Origin: Psococerastis gibbosa
Taxonomy: Eukaryota; Arthropoda; Insecta; Psocodea; Psocidae
Length of the DNA: 64,000 nucleotides
Direction: 5' to 3'
Assembly (NCBI GenBank): GCA_963971405.1
Contig: OZ020491.1
Span: forward strand, 34,771,019 to 34,835,018
Below the pieces are notes generated by a model. That model was not told where the DNA came from and searched no databases. It saw only the letters and a list, made by a program, of their open reading frames with translations. A program made the translations under genes and the position numbers. Below are positions 51,212-63,500 of this stretch, in pieces; position 1 is the stretch's first letter, and each line of letters starts with the position of its first letter.

Positions 51212-54200
51212 TGAGCCAAAGTAAGCAAAATTAAGACACCCTTATCATATCAAGACCTTTTGAAAAATAAAATAAGTAAATAGCTATTTTTCTTATTCTT
51301 GTCGAATGAATTTTTTTTAGCTACATTTACACCGATGAACACGCAGAAGCAATTGCTCAATGTTAAGTACAATACATTGAGCCAAAATAAGCAAAATTAA
51401 GACACCCTTATCATATCAAGACCTTTAAAAAAAATAAAATAAGTAAATAGCTATTTTTTTTATTCTTGTCGAATGAATTTTTTTTAGCAACATTTAAACC
51501 GATGAACACGCAGGAGCAATTGCTTAATGTCAAGTACAATACAATGAGCCAAAATAAGCAAAATTAAGACACCTATATCTTTTTAAAACCTTTAAAAAAA
51601 TAAAATAAGTAAATAGCTATTTTTCTTATTCTTGTCGAATGAATTTTTTTTAGCTACATTTACACTGATGAACACGCAGGAACAATTGCTCAATGTTAAT
51701 TACAATACAATGAGCCAAAACAAGCCAAATAAAGACACCCGTGTCATATCAAGACCTTTAAAAAAAATAAAATAAGTAAATAGCTATTTTTCGTATTCTT
51801 GTCGAATGAATTTTTTTAGCTACATTTACACCGATGAACACGCAGGAGCAATTGCTCAATGTTAATTACAATACAGTGAGCCATAATAAGCCAAATTAAG
51901 ACACCCTTGTCATATCAAGACCTTTAAAAAAAATAAAATAAGTAAATAGCTATTTTTTTTATTCTTGTCGAATGAATTTTTTTTGGCAACATTTAAACCG
52001 ATGAACACGCAGGAGCAATTGCTTAATGTCAAGTACATTACAATGAGCCAAAATAAGCAAAATTAAGACACCTATATCTTTTTAAAACCTTTAAAAAAAT
52101 AAAATAAGTAAATAGCTATTTTTCTTATTCTTGTCGAATGAATTTTTTTTAGCTACATTTACACTGATGAACACGCAGGAACAATTGCTCAATGTTAATT
52201 ACAATACAATGAGCCAAAACAAGCCAAATAAAGACACCCGTGTCATATCAAGACCTTTTGAAAAATTAAATAAGTAAATAGCTATTTTTCTTATTCTTGT
52301 CGAATGAATTTTTTTTAGCTACATTTACACCGATGAACACGCACAAACAATTGCTCAATGTTAAGTACAATACATTGAGCCAAAATAAGCAAAAATAAGA
52401 CACCTATATCTTTTTAAAACCTTTAAAAAAAATAAAATAAGTAAATAGCTATTTTTCGTATTCTTGTCGAATGAATTTTTTTAGCTACATTTACACCGAT
52501 GAACACGCAGGAGCAATTGCTCAATGTTAATTACAATACAGTGGGCCATAATAAGCCAAATTAAGACACCCTTGTCATATCAAGACCTTTAAAAAAAAAA
52601 AAATAAGTAAATAGCTATTTTTTTTATTCTTGTCGAATGAATTTTTTTTGGCAACATTTAAACCGATGAACACGCAGGAGCAATTGCTTAATGTCAAGTA
52701 CAATACAATGAGCCAAAATAAGCAAAATTAAGACACCTATATCTTTTTAAAACCTTTAAAAAAATAAAATAAGTAAATAGCTATTTTTTTTATTCTTGTC
52801 GAATGAATTTTTTTTGGCAACATTTAAACCGATGAACACGCAGGGGCAATTGCTTAATGTCAAGTACATTACAGTGAGCCAAAATAAGCAAAATTAAGAC
52901 ACCTATATCTTTTTAAAACCTTTAAAAAAATAAAATAAGTAAATAGCTATTTTTCTTATTCTTGTCGAATGAATTTTTTTTAGCTACATTTACACTGATG
53001 AACACGCAGGAACAATTGCTCAATGTTAATTACAATACAATGAGCCAAAACAAGCCAAATAAAGACACCCGTGTCATATCAAGACCTTTTGAAAAATTAA
53101 ATAAGTAAATAGCTATTTTTCTTATTCTTGTCGAATGAATTTTTTTTAGCTACATTTACACCGATGAACACGCACAAACAATTGCTCAATGTTAAGTACA
53201 ATACATTGAGCCAAAATAAGCAAAAATAAGACACCTATATCTTTTTAAAACCTTTAAAAAAAATAAAATAAGTAAATAGCTATTTTTCGTATTCTTGTCG
53301 AATGAATTTTTTTAGCTACATTTACACCGATGAACACGCAGGAGCAATTGCTCAATGTTAATTACAATACAGTGGGCCATAATAAGCCAAATTAAGACAC
53401 CCTTGTCATATCAAGACCTTTAAAAAAAATAAAATAAGTAAATAGCTATTTTTTTTATTCTTGTCGAATGAATTTTTTTTGGCAACATTTAAACCGATGA
53501 ACACGCAGGAGCAATTGCTTAATGTCAAGTACAATACAGTGAGCCAAAATAAGCAAAATTAAGACACCTATATCTTTTTAAAACCTTTAAAAAAATAAAA
53601 TAAGTAAATAGCTATTTTTCTTATTCTTGTCGAATGAATTTTTTTTAGCTACATTTACACTGATGAACACGCAGGAACAATTGCTCAATGTTAATTACAA
53701 TACAATGAGCCAAAACAAGCCAAATAAAGACACCCGTGTCATATCAAGACCTTTTGAAAAATAAAATAAGTAAATAGCTATTTTTCTTATTCTTGTCGAA
53801 TGAATTTTTTTTAGCTACATATACACCGATGAACACGCACAAACAATTGCTCAATGTTAAGTACAATACAGTGAGCCAAAGTAAGCAAAATTAAGACACC
53901 CTTATCATATCAAGACCTTTTGAAAAATAAAATAAGTAAATAGCTATTTTTCTTATTCTTGTCGAATGAATTTTTTTTAGCTACATTTACACCGATGAAC
54001 ACGCAGGAGCAATTGCTTAATGTCAAGTACAATACAGTGAGCCAAAATAAGCATAACTAAGACACCTATATCTTTTTAAGACCTTTAAAAAAAATAAAAT
54101 AAGTAAATAGCTATTTTTCTAATTCTTGTCGAATGAATTTTTTTTAGCTACATTTACACCGATGAACACGCACGAGCAATTGCTTAATGTTAAGTACAAT

Positions 54201-54310
54201 ACAATGAGCCAAAATAAGCAAAATTAAGACACCCTTATCATATCAAGACCTTTAAAAAAATAAAATAAGTAAATAGCTATTTTTTTTATTCTTGTCGAAT
54301 GAATTTTTTT
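51212..54310 (+). repeat. 20-monomer duplication, copy 2, one monomer short
   Basis: It begins in a hybrid monomer near 51,190-51,230, where GTCAAGTACAATACAATG is joined to AGCCAAAGTAAG. Offset 3,327 holds to about 54,030, then becomes 3,160 (GCATAACTAAG at 50,891 and 54,051), so one 167-bp monomer was lost. Private change: GCAGGGGCAATTG at about 52,841. Confidence 0.85.
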
Positions 54311-54529
54311 TAGCTACATTTACACCGATGAACACGCAGGAGCAATTGCTCAATGTTAAGTATAATACATTGAGCCAAAATAAGCAAAATTAAGACACCT
54401 ATATTTTTCTAAAACCTTTAAAAAAAATAAAATAAGTAAATAGCTATTTTTCTTATTCTTGTCGAATGAATTTTTTTTAGCTACATTTACACCGATGAAC
54501 ACGCAGGAACAATTGCTCAATGTTAATTT
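54311..54529 (+). repeat. Joining monomers, matching ~60.3-60.5 kb
   Basis: Contains TATAATACATTGAG, CCTATATTTTTC and GTTAATTTCAATAC, the same series as about 60,303-60,534 at an offset of 5,992 bp. Confidence 0.75.
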
Positions 54530-57039
54530 CAATACAATGAGCCAAAAAAAGCAAAATTAAGACACCTATATCTTTTTAAAACCTTTAAAAAAATAAAATA
54601 AGTAAATAGCTATTTTTCTAATTCTTGTCGAATGATTTTTTTTTAGCTACATTTACACAGATGAACACGCAGGAGCAATTGCACAATGTTAATTACAATA
54701 CAGTGAGCCATAATAAGCCAAATTAAGACACCCGTGTCATATCAAGACCTTTAAAAAAAATAAAATAAGTAAATAGCTATTTTTTTTATTCTTGTCGAAT
54801 GAATTTTTTTTAGCAACATTTAAACCGATGGACACGCAGGAGCAATTGCTCAATGTCAAGTACAATACAATGAGCCTAAATAAGCAAAATTAAGACACCT
54901 ATATCTTTTTAAGACCTTTAAAAAAAATTAAATAAGTAAATAGCTATTTTTCTAATTCTTGTCGAATGAATTTTTTTTAGCTACATTTACACCGATGAAC
55001 ACGCACGAGCAATTGCTTAATGTTAAGTACAATACAATGAGCCATAATAAGCAAAATTAAGACACCCTTATCATATCAAGACCTTTAAAAAAATAAAATA
55101 AGTAAATAGCTATTTTTTTTATTCTTGTCGAATGAATTTTTTTTAGCTACATTTACACCGATGAACACGCAGGAGAAATTGCTCAATGTTAATTTTAATA
55201 CAATGAGCCAAAATAAGCCAAATTAAGACACCCGTGTCATATCAAGACCTTTAAAAAAAATAAAATAAGTATATAGCTATTTTTCGTATTCTTGTCGAAT
55301 GAATTTTTTTTAGCTACATTTACACCGATGAACACGCAGGAGCAATTGCTCAATGTTAAATTCAATACAGTGAGCCAAAGTAAGCAAAATTAAGACACCC
55401 TTATCATATCAAGACCTTTTGAAAAATAAAATAAGTAAATAGCTATTTTTCTTATTCTTGTCGAATGAATTTTTTTTAGCTACATTTACACCGATGAACA
55501 CGCAGGAGCAATTGCTAAATGTTAAGTACAATACATTGAGCCAAAATAAGCAAAATTAAGACACCCTTATCATATCAAGACCTTTAAAAAAAATAAAATA
55601 AGTAAATAGCTATTTTTTTTATTCTTGTCGAATGAATTTTTTTTAGCAACATTTAAACCGATGAACACGCAGGAGCAATTGCTTAATGTCAAGTACAATA
55701 CAATGAGCCAAAATAAGCAAAATTAAGACACCTATATCTTTTTAAAACCTTTAAAAAAATAAAATAAGTAAATAGGTATTTTTCGTATTCTTGTCGAATG
55801 AATTTTTTTTAGCTACATTTACACTGATGAACACGCAGGAACAATTGCTCAATGTTAATTACAATACAATGAGCCAAAACAAGCCAAATAAAGACACCCG
55901 TGTCATATCAAGACCTTTTGAAAAATAAAATAAGTAAATAGCTATTTTTCTTATTCTTGTCGAATGAATTTTTTTAGCTACATTTACACCGATGAACACG
56001 CACAAACAATTGCTCAATGTTAAGTACAATACATTGAGCCAAAGTAAGCAAAATTAAGACACCCTTATCATATCAAGACCTTTTGAAAAATAAAATAAGT
56101 AAATAGCTATTTTTCTTATTCTTGTCGAATGAATTTTTTTTAGCTACATTTACACCGATGAACACGCACAAACAATTGCTCAATGTTAAGTACAATACAT
56201 TGAGCCAAAATAAGCAAAATTAAGACACCTATATCTTTTTAAAACCTTTAAAAAAAATAAAATAAGTAAATAGCTATTTTTCTTATTCTTGTCGAATGAA
56301 TTTTTTTTAGCTACATTTACACCGATGAACACGCAGGAGCAATTGCTCAATGTTAAGTACAATACAGTGAGCCAAAATAAGCAAAATTAAGACACCTATA
56401 TCTTTTTAAGACCTTTAAAAAAAATAAAATAAGTAAATAGCTATTTTTCTAATTCTTGTCGAATGAATTTTTTTTAGCTACATTTACACCGATGAACACG
56501 CACGAGCAATTGCTTAATGTTAAGTACAATACATTGAGCCAAAATAAGCAAAATTAAGACACCCTTATCATATCAAGACCTTTAAAAAAATAAAATAAGT
56601 AAATAGCTATTTTTTTTATTCTTGTCGAATGAATTTTTTTTAGCTACATTTACACCGATGAACACGCAGGAGCAATTGCTCAATGTTAAGTATAATACAT
56701 TGAGCCAAAATAAGCAAAATTAAGACACCTATATTTTTCTAAAACCTTTAAAAAAAATAAAATAAGTAAATAGCTATTTTTCTTATTCTTGTCGAATGAA
56801 TTTTTTTTAGCTACATTTACACCGATGAACACGCAGGAGCAAGTGGCCGATGTTAAGTACAATACAGTGTACCTAAATAAGCAAAATTAAGACACCTATA
56901 TCTTTTTTAGACCTTTAAAAAAAATAAAATAAGTAAATAGCTATTTTTCTTATTCTTGTCGAATGAATTTTTTTTAGCTACATTTACACCGATGAACACG
57001 CAGGAGCAATTGCTCAATGTCAAGTGCAATACATTGAGC
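54530..57039 (+). repeat. 21-mer HOR, contracted copy (15 monomers, ~2,497 bp)
   Basis: CACAGATG at 54,655 to the next at 57,152 is 2,497 bp, 997 bp (six monomers) less than the full unit. No GGCAAC tetramer is present. The probable scar is near 55,774-55,785, where AATAGGTATTTTTCGTATTC leads into a TACACTGATG monomer, a combination not seen elsewhere. GCTAAATG at about 55,515 links this copy to 60,535-64,000. Confidence 0.83.
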
Positions 57040-59433
57040 CAAAAAAAGCAAAATTAAGACACCTATATCTTTTTAAAACCTTTAAAAAAATAAAATAAGT
57101 AAATAGCTATTTTTCTAATTCTTGTCGAATGATTTTTTTTTAGCTACATTTACACAGATGAACACGCAGGAGCAATTGCACAATGTTAATTACAATACAG
57201 TGAGCCATAATAAGCCAAATTAAGACACCCGTGTCATATCAAGACCTTTAAAAAAAATAAAATAAGTAAATAGCTGTTTTTTTTATTCTTGTCGAATGAA
57301 TTTTTTTTAGCAACATTTAAACCGATGGACACGCAGGAGCAATTGCTCAATGTCAAGTACAATACAATGAGCCTAAATAAGCAAAATTAAGACACCTATA
57401 TCTTTTTAAGACCTTTAAAAAAAATTAAATAAGTAAATAGCTATTTTTCTAATTCTTGTCGAATGAATTTTTTTTAGCTACATTTACACCGATGAACACG
57501 CACGAGCAATTGCTTAATGTTAAGTACAATACAATGAGCCATAATAAGCAAAATTAAGACACCCTTATCATATCAAGACCTTTAAAAAAATAAAATAAGT
57601 AAATAGCTATTTTTTTTATTCTTGTCGAATGAATTTTTTTTAGCTACATTTACACCGATGAACACGCAGGAGAAATTGCTCAATGTTAATTTTAATACAA
57701 TGAGCCAAAATAAGCCAAATTAAGACACCCGTGTCATATCAAGACCTTTAAAAAAAATAAAATAAGTATATAGCTATTTTTCGTATTCTTGTCGAATGAA
57801 TTTTTTTTAGCTACATTTACACCGATGAACACGCAGGAGCAATTGCTCAATGTTAAATTCAATACAGTGAGCCAAAGTAAGCAAAATTAAGACACCCTTA
57901 TCATATCAAGACCTTTTGAAAAATAAAATAAGTAAATAGCTATTTTTCTTATTCTTGTCGAATGAATTTTTTTTAGCTACATTTACACCGATGAACACGC
58001 AGAAGCAATTGCTCAATGTTAAGTACAATACATTGAGCCAAAATAAGCAAAATTAAGACACCCTTATCATATCAAGACCTTTAAAAAAAATAAAATAAGT
58101 AAATAGCTATTTTTTTTATTCTTGTCGAATGAATTTTTTTTAGCAACATTTAAACCGATGAACACGCAGGAGCAATTGCTTAATGTCAAGTACAATACAA
58201 TGAGCCAAAATAAGCAAAATTAAGACACCTATATCTTTTTAAAACCTTTAAAAAAATAAAATAAGTAAATAGCTATTTTTCTTATTCTTGTCGAATGAAT
58301 TTTTTTTAGCTACATTTACACTGATGAACACGCAGGAACAATTGCTCAATGTTAATTACAATACAATGAGCCAAAACAAGCCAAATAAAGACACCCGTGT
58401 CATATCAAGACCTTTAAAAAAAATAAAATAAGTAAATAGCTATTTTTCGTATTCTTGTCGAATGAATTTTTTTAGCTACATTTACACCGATGAACACGCA
58501 GGAGCAATTGCTCAATGTTAATTACAATACAGTGAGCCATAATAAGCCAAATTAAGACACCCTTGTCATATCAAGACCTTTAAAAAAAATAAAATAAGTA
58601 AATAGCTATTTTTTTTATTCTTGTCGAATGAATTTTTTTTGGCAACATTTAAACCGATGAACACGCAGGAGCAATTGCTTAATGTCAAGTACAATACAAT
58701 GAGCCAAAATAAGCAAAATTAAGACACCTATATCTTTTTAAAACCTTTAAAAAAATAAAATAAGTAAATAGCTATTTTTCTTATTCTTGTCGAATGAATT
58801 TTTTTTAGCTACATTTACACTGATGAACACGCAGGAACAATTGCTCAATGTTAATTACAATACAATGAGCCAAAACAAGCCAAATAAAGACACCCGTGTC
58901 ATATCAAGACCTTTTGAAAAATTAAATAAGTAAATAGCTATTTTTCTTATTCTTGTCGAATGAATTTTTTTTAGCTACATTTACACCGATGAACACGCAC
59001 AAACAATTGCTCAATGTTAAGTACAATACATTGAGCCAAAATAAGCAAAAATAAGACACCTATATCTTTTTAAAACCTTTAAAAAAAATAAAATAAGTAA
59101 ATAGCTATTTTTCGTATTCTTGTCGAATGAATTTTTTTAGCTACATTTACACCGATGAACACGCAGGAGCAATTGCTCAATGTTAATTACAATACAGTGG
59201 GCCATAATAAGCCAAATTAAGACACCCTTGTCATATCAAGACCTTTAAAAAAAATAAAATAAGTAAATAGCTATTTTTTTTATTCTTGTCGAATGAATTT
59301 TTTTTGGCAACATTTAAACCGATGAACACGCAGGAGCAATTGCTTAATGTCAAGTACAATACAATGAGCCAAAATAAGCAAAATTAAGACACCTATATCT
59401 TTTTAAAACCTTTAAAAAAATAAAATAAGTAAA
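55652..59433 (+). repeat. Long-range duplication, right member (offset 9,983 bp)
   Basis: Partner of 45,670-49,450. Private change: AGCTGTTTTT at about 57,275. The left edge carries a hybrid monomer (AATAGGTATTTTTCG near 55,774). Confidence 0.82.
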
Positions 59434-60534
59434 TAGCTATTTTTCTTATTCTTGTCGAATGAATTTTTTTTAGCTACATTTACACTGATGAACACGCAGG
59501 AACAATTGCTCAATGTTAATTACAATACAATGAGCCAAAACAAGCCAAATAAAGACACCCGTGTCATATCAAGACCTTTTGAAAAATAAAATAAGTAAAT
59601 AGCTATTTTTCTTATTCTTGTCGAATGAATTTTTTTTAGCTACATATACACCGATGAACACGCACAAACAATTGCTCAATGTTAAGTACAATACAGTGAG
59701 CCAAAGTAAGCAAAATTAAGACACCCTTATCATATCAAGACCTTTTGAAAAATAAAATAAGTAAATAGCTATTTTTCTTATTCTTGTCGAATGAATTTTT
59801 TTTAGCTACATTTACACCGATGAACACGCACAAACAATTGCTCAATGTTAAGTACAATACATTGAGCCAAAATAAGCAAAATTAAGACACCTATATCTTT
59901 TTAAAACCTTTAAAAAAAATAAAATAAGTAAATAGCTATTTTTCTTATTCTTGTCGAATGAATTTTTTTTAGCTACATTTACACCGATGAACACGCAGGA
60001 GCAATTGCTCAATGTTAAGTACAATACAGTGAGCCAAAATAAGCATAATTAAGACACCTATATCTTTTTAAGACCTTTAAAAAAAATAAAATAAGTAAAT
60101 AGCTATTTTTCTAATTCTTGTCGAATGAATTTTTTTTAGCTACATTTACACCGATGAACACGCACGAGCAATTGCTTAATGTTAAGTACAATACAATGAG
60201 CCAAAATAAGCAAAATTAAGACACCCTTATCATATCAAGACCTTTAAAAAAATAAAATAAGTAAATAGCTATTTTTTTTATTCTTGTCGAATGAATTTTT
60301 TTTAGCTACATTTACACCGATGAACACGCAGGAGCAATTGCTCAATGTTAAGTATAATACATTGAGCCAAAATAAGCAAAATTAAGACACCTATATTTTT
60401 CTAAAACCTTTAAAAAAAATAAAATAAGTAAATAGCTATTTTTCTTATTCTTGTCGAATGAATTTTTTTTAGCTACATTTACACCGATGAACACGCAGGA
60501 ACAATTGCTCAATGTTAATTTCAATACAATGAGC
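57040..60534 (+). repeat. 21-mer HOR, canonical copy (3,495 bp)
   Basis: CACAGATG 57,152 to 60,647 is 3,495 bp, and GGCAAC 58,641/62,135 and 59,306/62,800 give 3,494. Internal marker distances are 1,489 + 665 + 1,341. It begins within the AGCCAAAAAAAGC monomer. Confidence 0.87.
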
Positions 60535-63500
60535 CAAAAAAAGCAAAATTAAGACACCTATATCTTTTTAAAACCTTTAAAAAAATAAAATAAGTAAATA
60601 GCTATTTTTCTAATTCTTGTCGAATGATTTTTTTTTAGCTACATTTACACAGATGAACACGCAGGAGCAATTGCACAATGTTAATTACAATACAGTGAGC
60701 CATAATAAGCCAAATTAAGACACCCGTGTCATATCAAGACCTTTAAAAAAAATAAAATAAGTAAATAGCTATTTTTTTATTCTTGTCGAATGAATTTTTT
60801 TTAGCAACATTTAAACCGATGGACACGCAGGAGCAATTGCTCAATGTCAAGTACAATACAATGAGCCTAAATAAGCAAAATTAAGACACCTATATCTTTT
60901 TAAGACCTTTAAAAAAAATTAAATAAGTAAATAGCTATTTTTCTAATTCTTGTCGAATGAATTTTTTTTAGCTACATTTACACCGATGAACACGCACGAG
61001 CAATTGCTTAATGTTAAGTACAATACAATGAGCCATAATAAGCAAAATTAAGACACCCTTATCATATCAAGACCTTTAAAAAAATAAAATAAGTAAATAG
61101 CTATTTTTTTTATTCTTGTCGAATGAATTTTTTTTAGCTACATTTACACCGATGAACACGCAGGAGAAATTGCTCAATGTTAATTTTAATACAATGAGCC
61201 AAAATAAGCCAAATTAAGACACCCGTGTCATATCAAGACCTTTAAAAAAAATAAAATAAGTATATAGCTATTTTTCGTATTCTTGTCGAATGAATTTTTT
61301 TTAGCTACATTTACACCGATGAACACGCAGGAGCAATTGCTCAATGTTAAATTCAATACAGTGAGCCAAAGTAAGCAAAATTAAGACACCCTTATCATAT
61401 CAAGACCTTTTGAAAAATAAAATAAGTAAATAGCTATTTTTCTTATTCTTGTCGAATGAATTTTTTTTAGCTACATTTACACCGATGAACACGCAGAAGC
61501 AATTGCTAAATGTTAAGTACAATACATTGAGCCAAAATAAGCAAAATTAAGACACCCTTATCATATCAAGACCTTTAAAAAAAATAAAATAAGTAAATAG
61601 CTATTTTTTTTATTCTTGTCGAATGAATTTTTTTTAGCAACATTTAAACCGATGAACACGCAGGAGCAATTGCTTAATGTCAAGTACAATACAATGAGCC
61701 AAAATAAGCAAAATTAAGACACCTATATCTTTTTAAAACCTTTAAAAAAATAAAATAAGTAAATAGCTATTTTTCTTATTCTTGTCGAATGAATTTTTTT
61801 TAGCTACATTTACACTGATGAACACGCAGGAACAATTGCTCAATGTTAATTACAATACAATGAGCCAAAACAAGCCAAATAAAGACACCCGTGTCATATC
61901 AAGACCTTTAAAAAAAATAAAATAAGTAAATAGCTATTTTTCGTATTCTTGTCGAATGAATTTTTTTAGCTACATTTACACCGATGAACACGCAGGAGCA
62001 ATTGCTCAATGTTAATTGCAATACAGTGAGCCATAATAAGCCAAATTAAGACACCCTTGTCATATCAAGACCTTTAAAAAAAATAAAATAAGTAAATAGC
62101 TATTTTTTTTTTTCTTGTCGAATGAATTTTTTTTGGCAACATTTAAACCGATGAACACGCAGGAGCAATTGCTTAATGTCAAGTACAATACAATGAGCCA
62201 AAATAAGCAAAATTAAGACACCTATATCTTTTTAAAACCTTTAAAAAAATAAAATAAGTAAATAGCTATTTTTCTTATTCTTGTCGATTGAATTTTTTTT
62301 AGCTACATTTACACTGATGAACACGCAGGAACAATTGCCCAATGTTAATTACAATACAATGAGCCAAAACAAGCCAAATAAAGACACCCGTGTCATATCA
62401 AGACCTTTTGAAAAATAAAATAAGTAAATAGCTATTTTTCTTATTCTTGTCGAATGAATTTTTTTTAGCTACATTTACACCGATGAACACGCACAAACAA
62501 TTGCTCAATGTTAAGTACAATACATTGAGCCAAAATAAGCAAAAATAAGACACCTATATCTTTTTAAAACCTTTAAAAAAAATAAAATAAGTAAATAGCT
62601 ATTTTTCGTATTCTTGTCGAATGAATTTTTTTAGCTACATTTACACCGATGAACACGCAGGAGCAATTGCTCAATGTTAATTACAATACAGTGAGCCATA
62701 ATAAGCCAAATTAAGACACCCTTGTCATATCAAGACCTTTAAAAAAAATAAAATAAGTAAATAGCTATTTTTTTTATTCTTGTCGAATGAATTTTTTTTG
62801 GCAACATTTAAACCGATGAACACGCAGGAGCAATTGCTTAATGTCAAGTACAATACAATGAGCCAAAATAAGCAAAATTAAGACACCTATATCTTTTTAA
62901 AACCTTTAAAAAAATAAAATAAGTAAATAGCTATTTTTCTTATTCTTGTCGAATGAATTTTTTTTAGCTACATTTACACTGATGAACACGCAGGAACAAT
63001 TGCTCAATGTTAATTACAATACAATGAGCCAAAACACGCCAAATAAAGACACCCGTGTCATATCAAGACCTTTTGAAAAATAAAATAAGTAAATAGCTAT
63101 TTTTCTTATTCTTGTCGAATGAATTTTTTTTAGCTACATATACACCGATGAACACGCACAAACAATTGCTAAATGTTAAGTACAATACAGTGAGCCAAAG
63201 TAAGCAAAATTAAGACACCCTTATCATATCAAGACCTTTTGAAAAATAAAATAAGTAAATAGCTATTTTTCTTATTCTTGTCGAATGAATTTTTTTTAGC
63301 TACATTTACACCGATGAACACGCACAAACAATTGCTCAATGTTAAGTACAATACATTGAGCCAAAATAAGCAAAATTAAGACACCTATATCTTTTTAAAA
63401 CCTTTAAAAAAAATAAAATAAGTAAATAGCTATTTTTCTTATTCTTGTCGAATGAATTTTTTTTAGCTACATTTACACCGATGAACACGCAGGAGCAATT

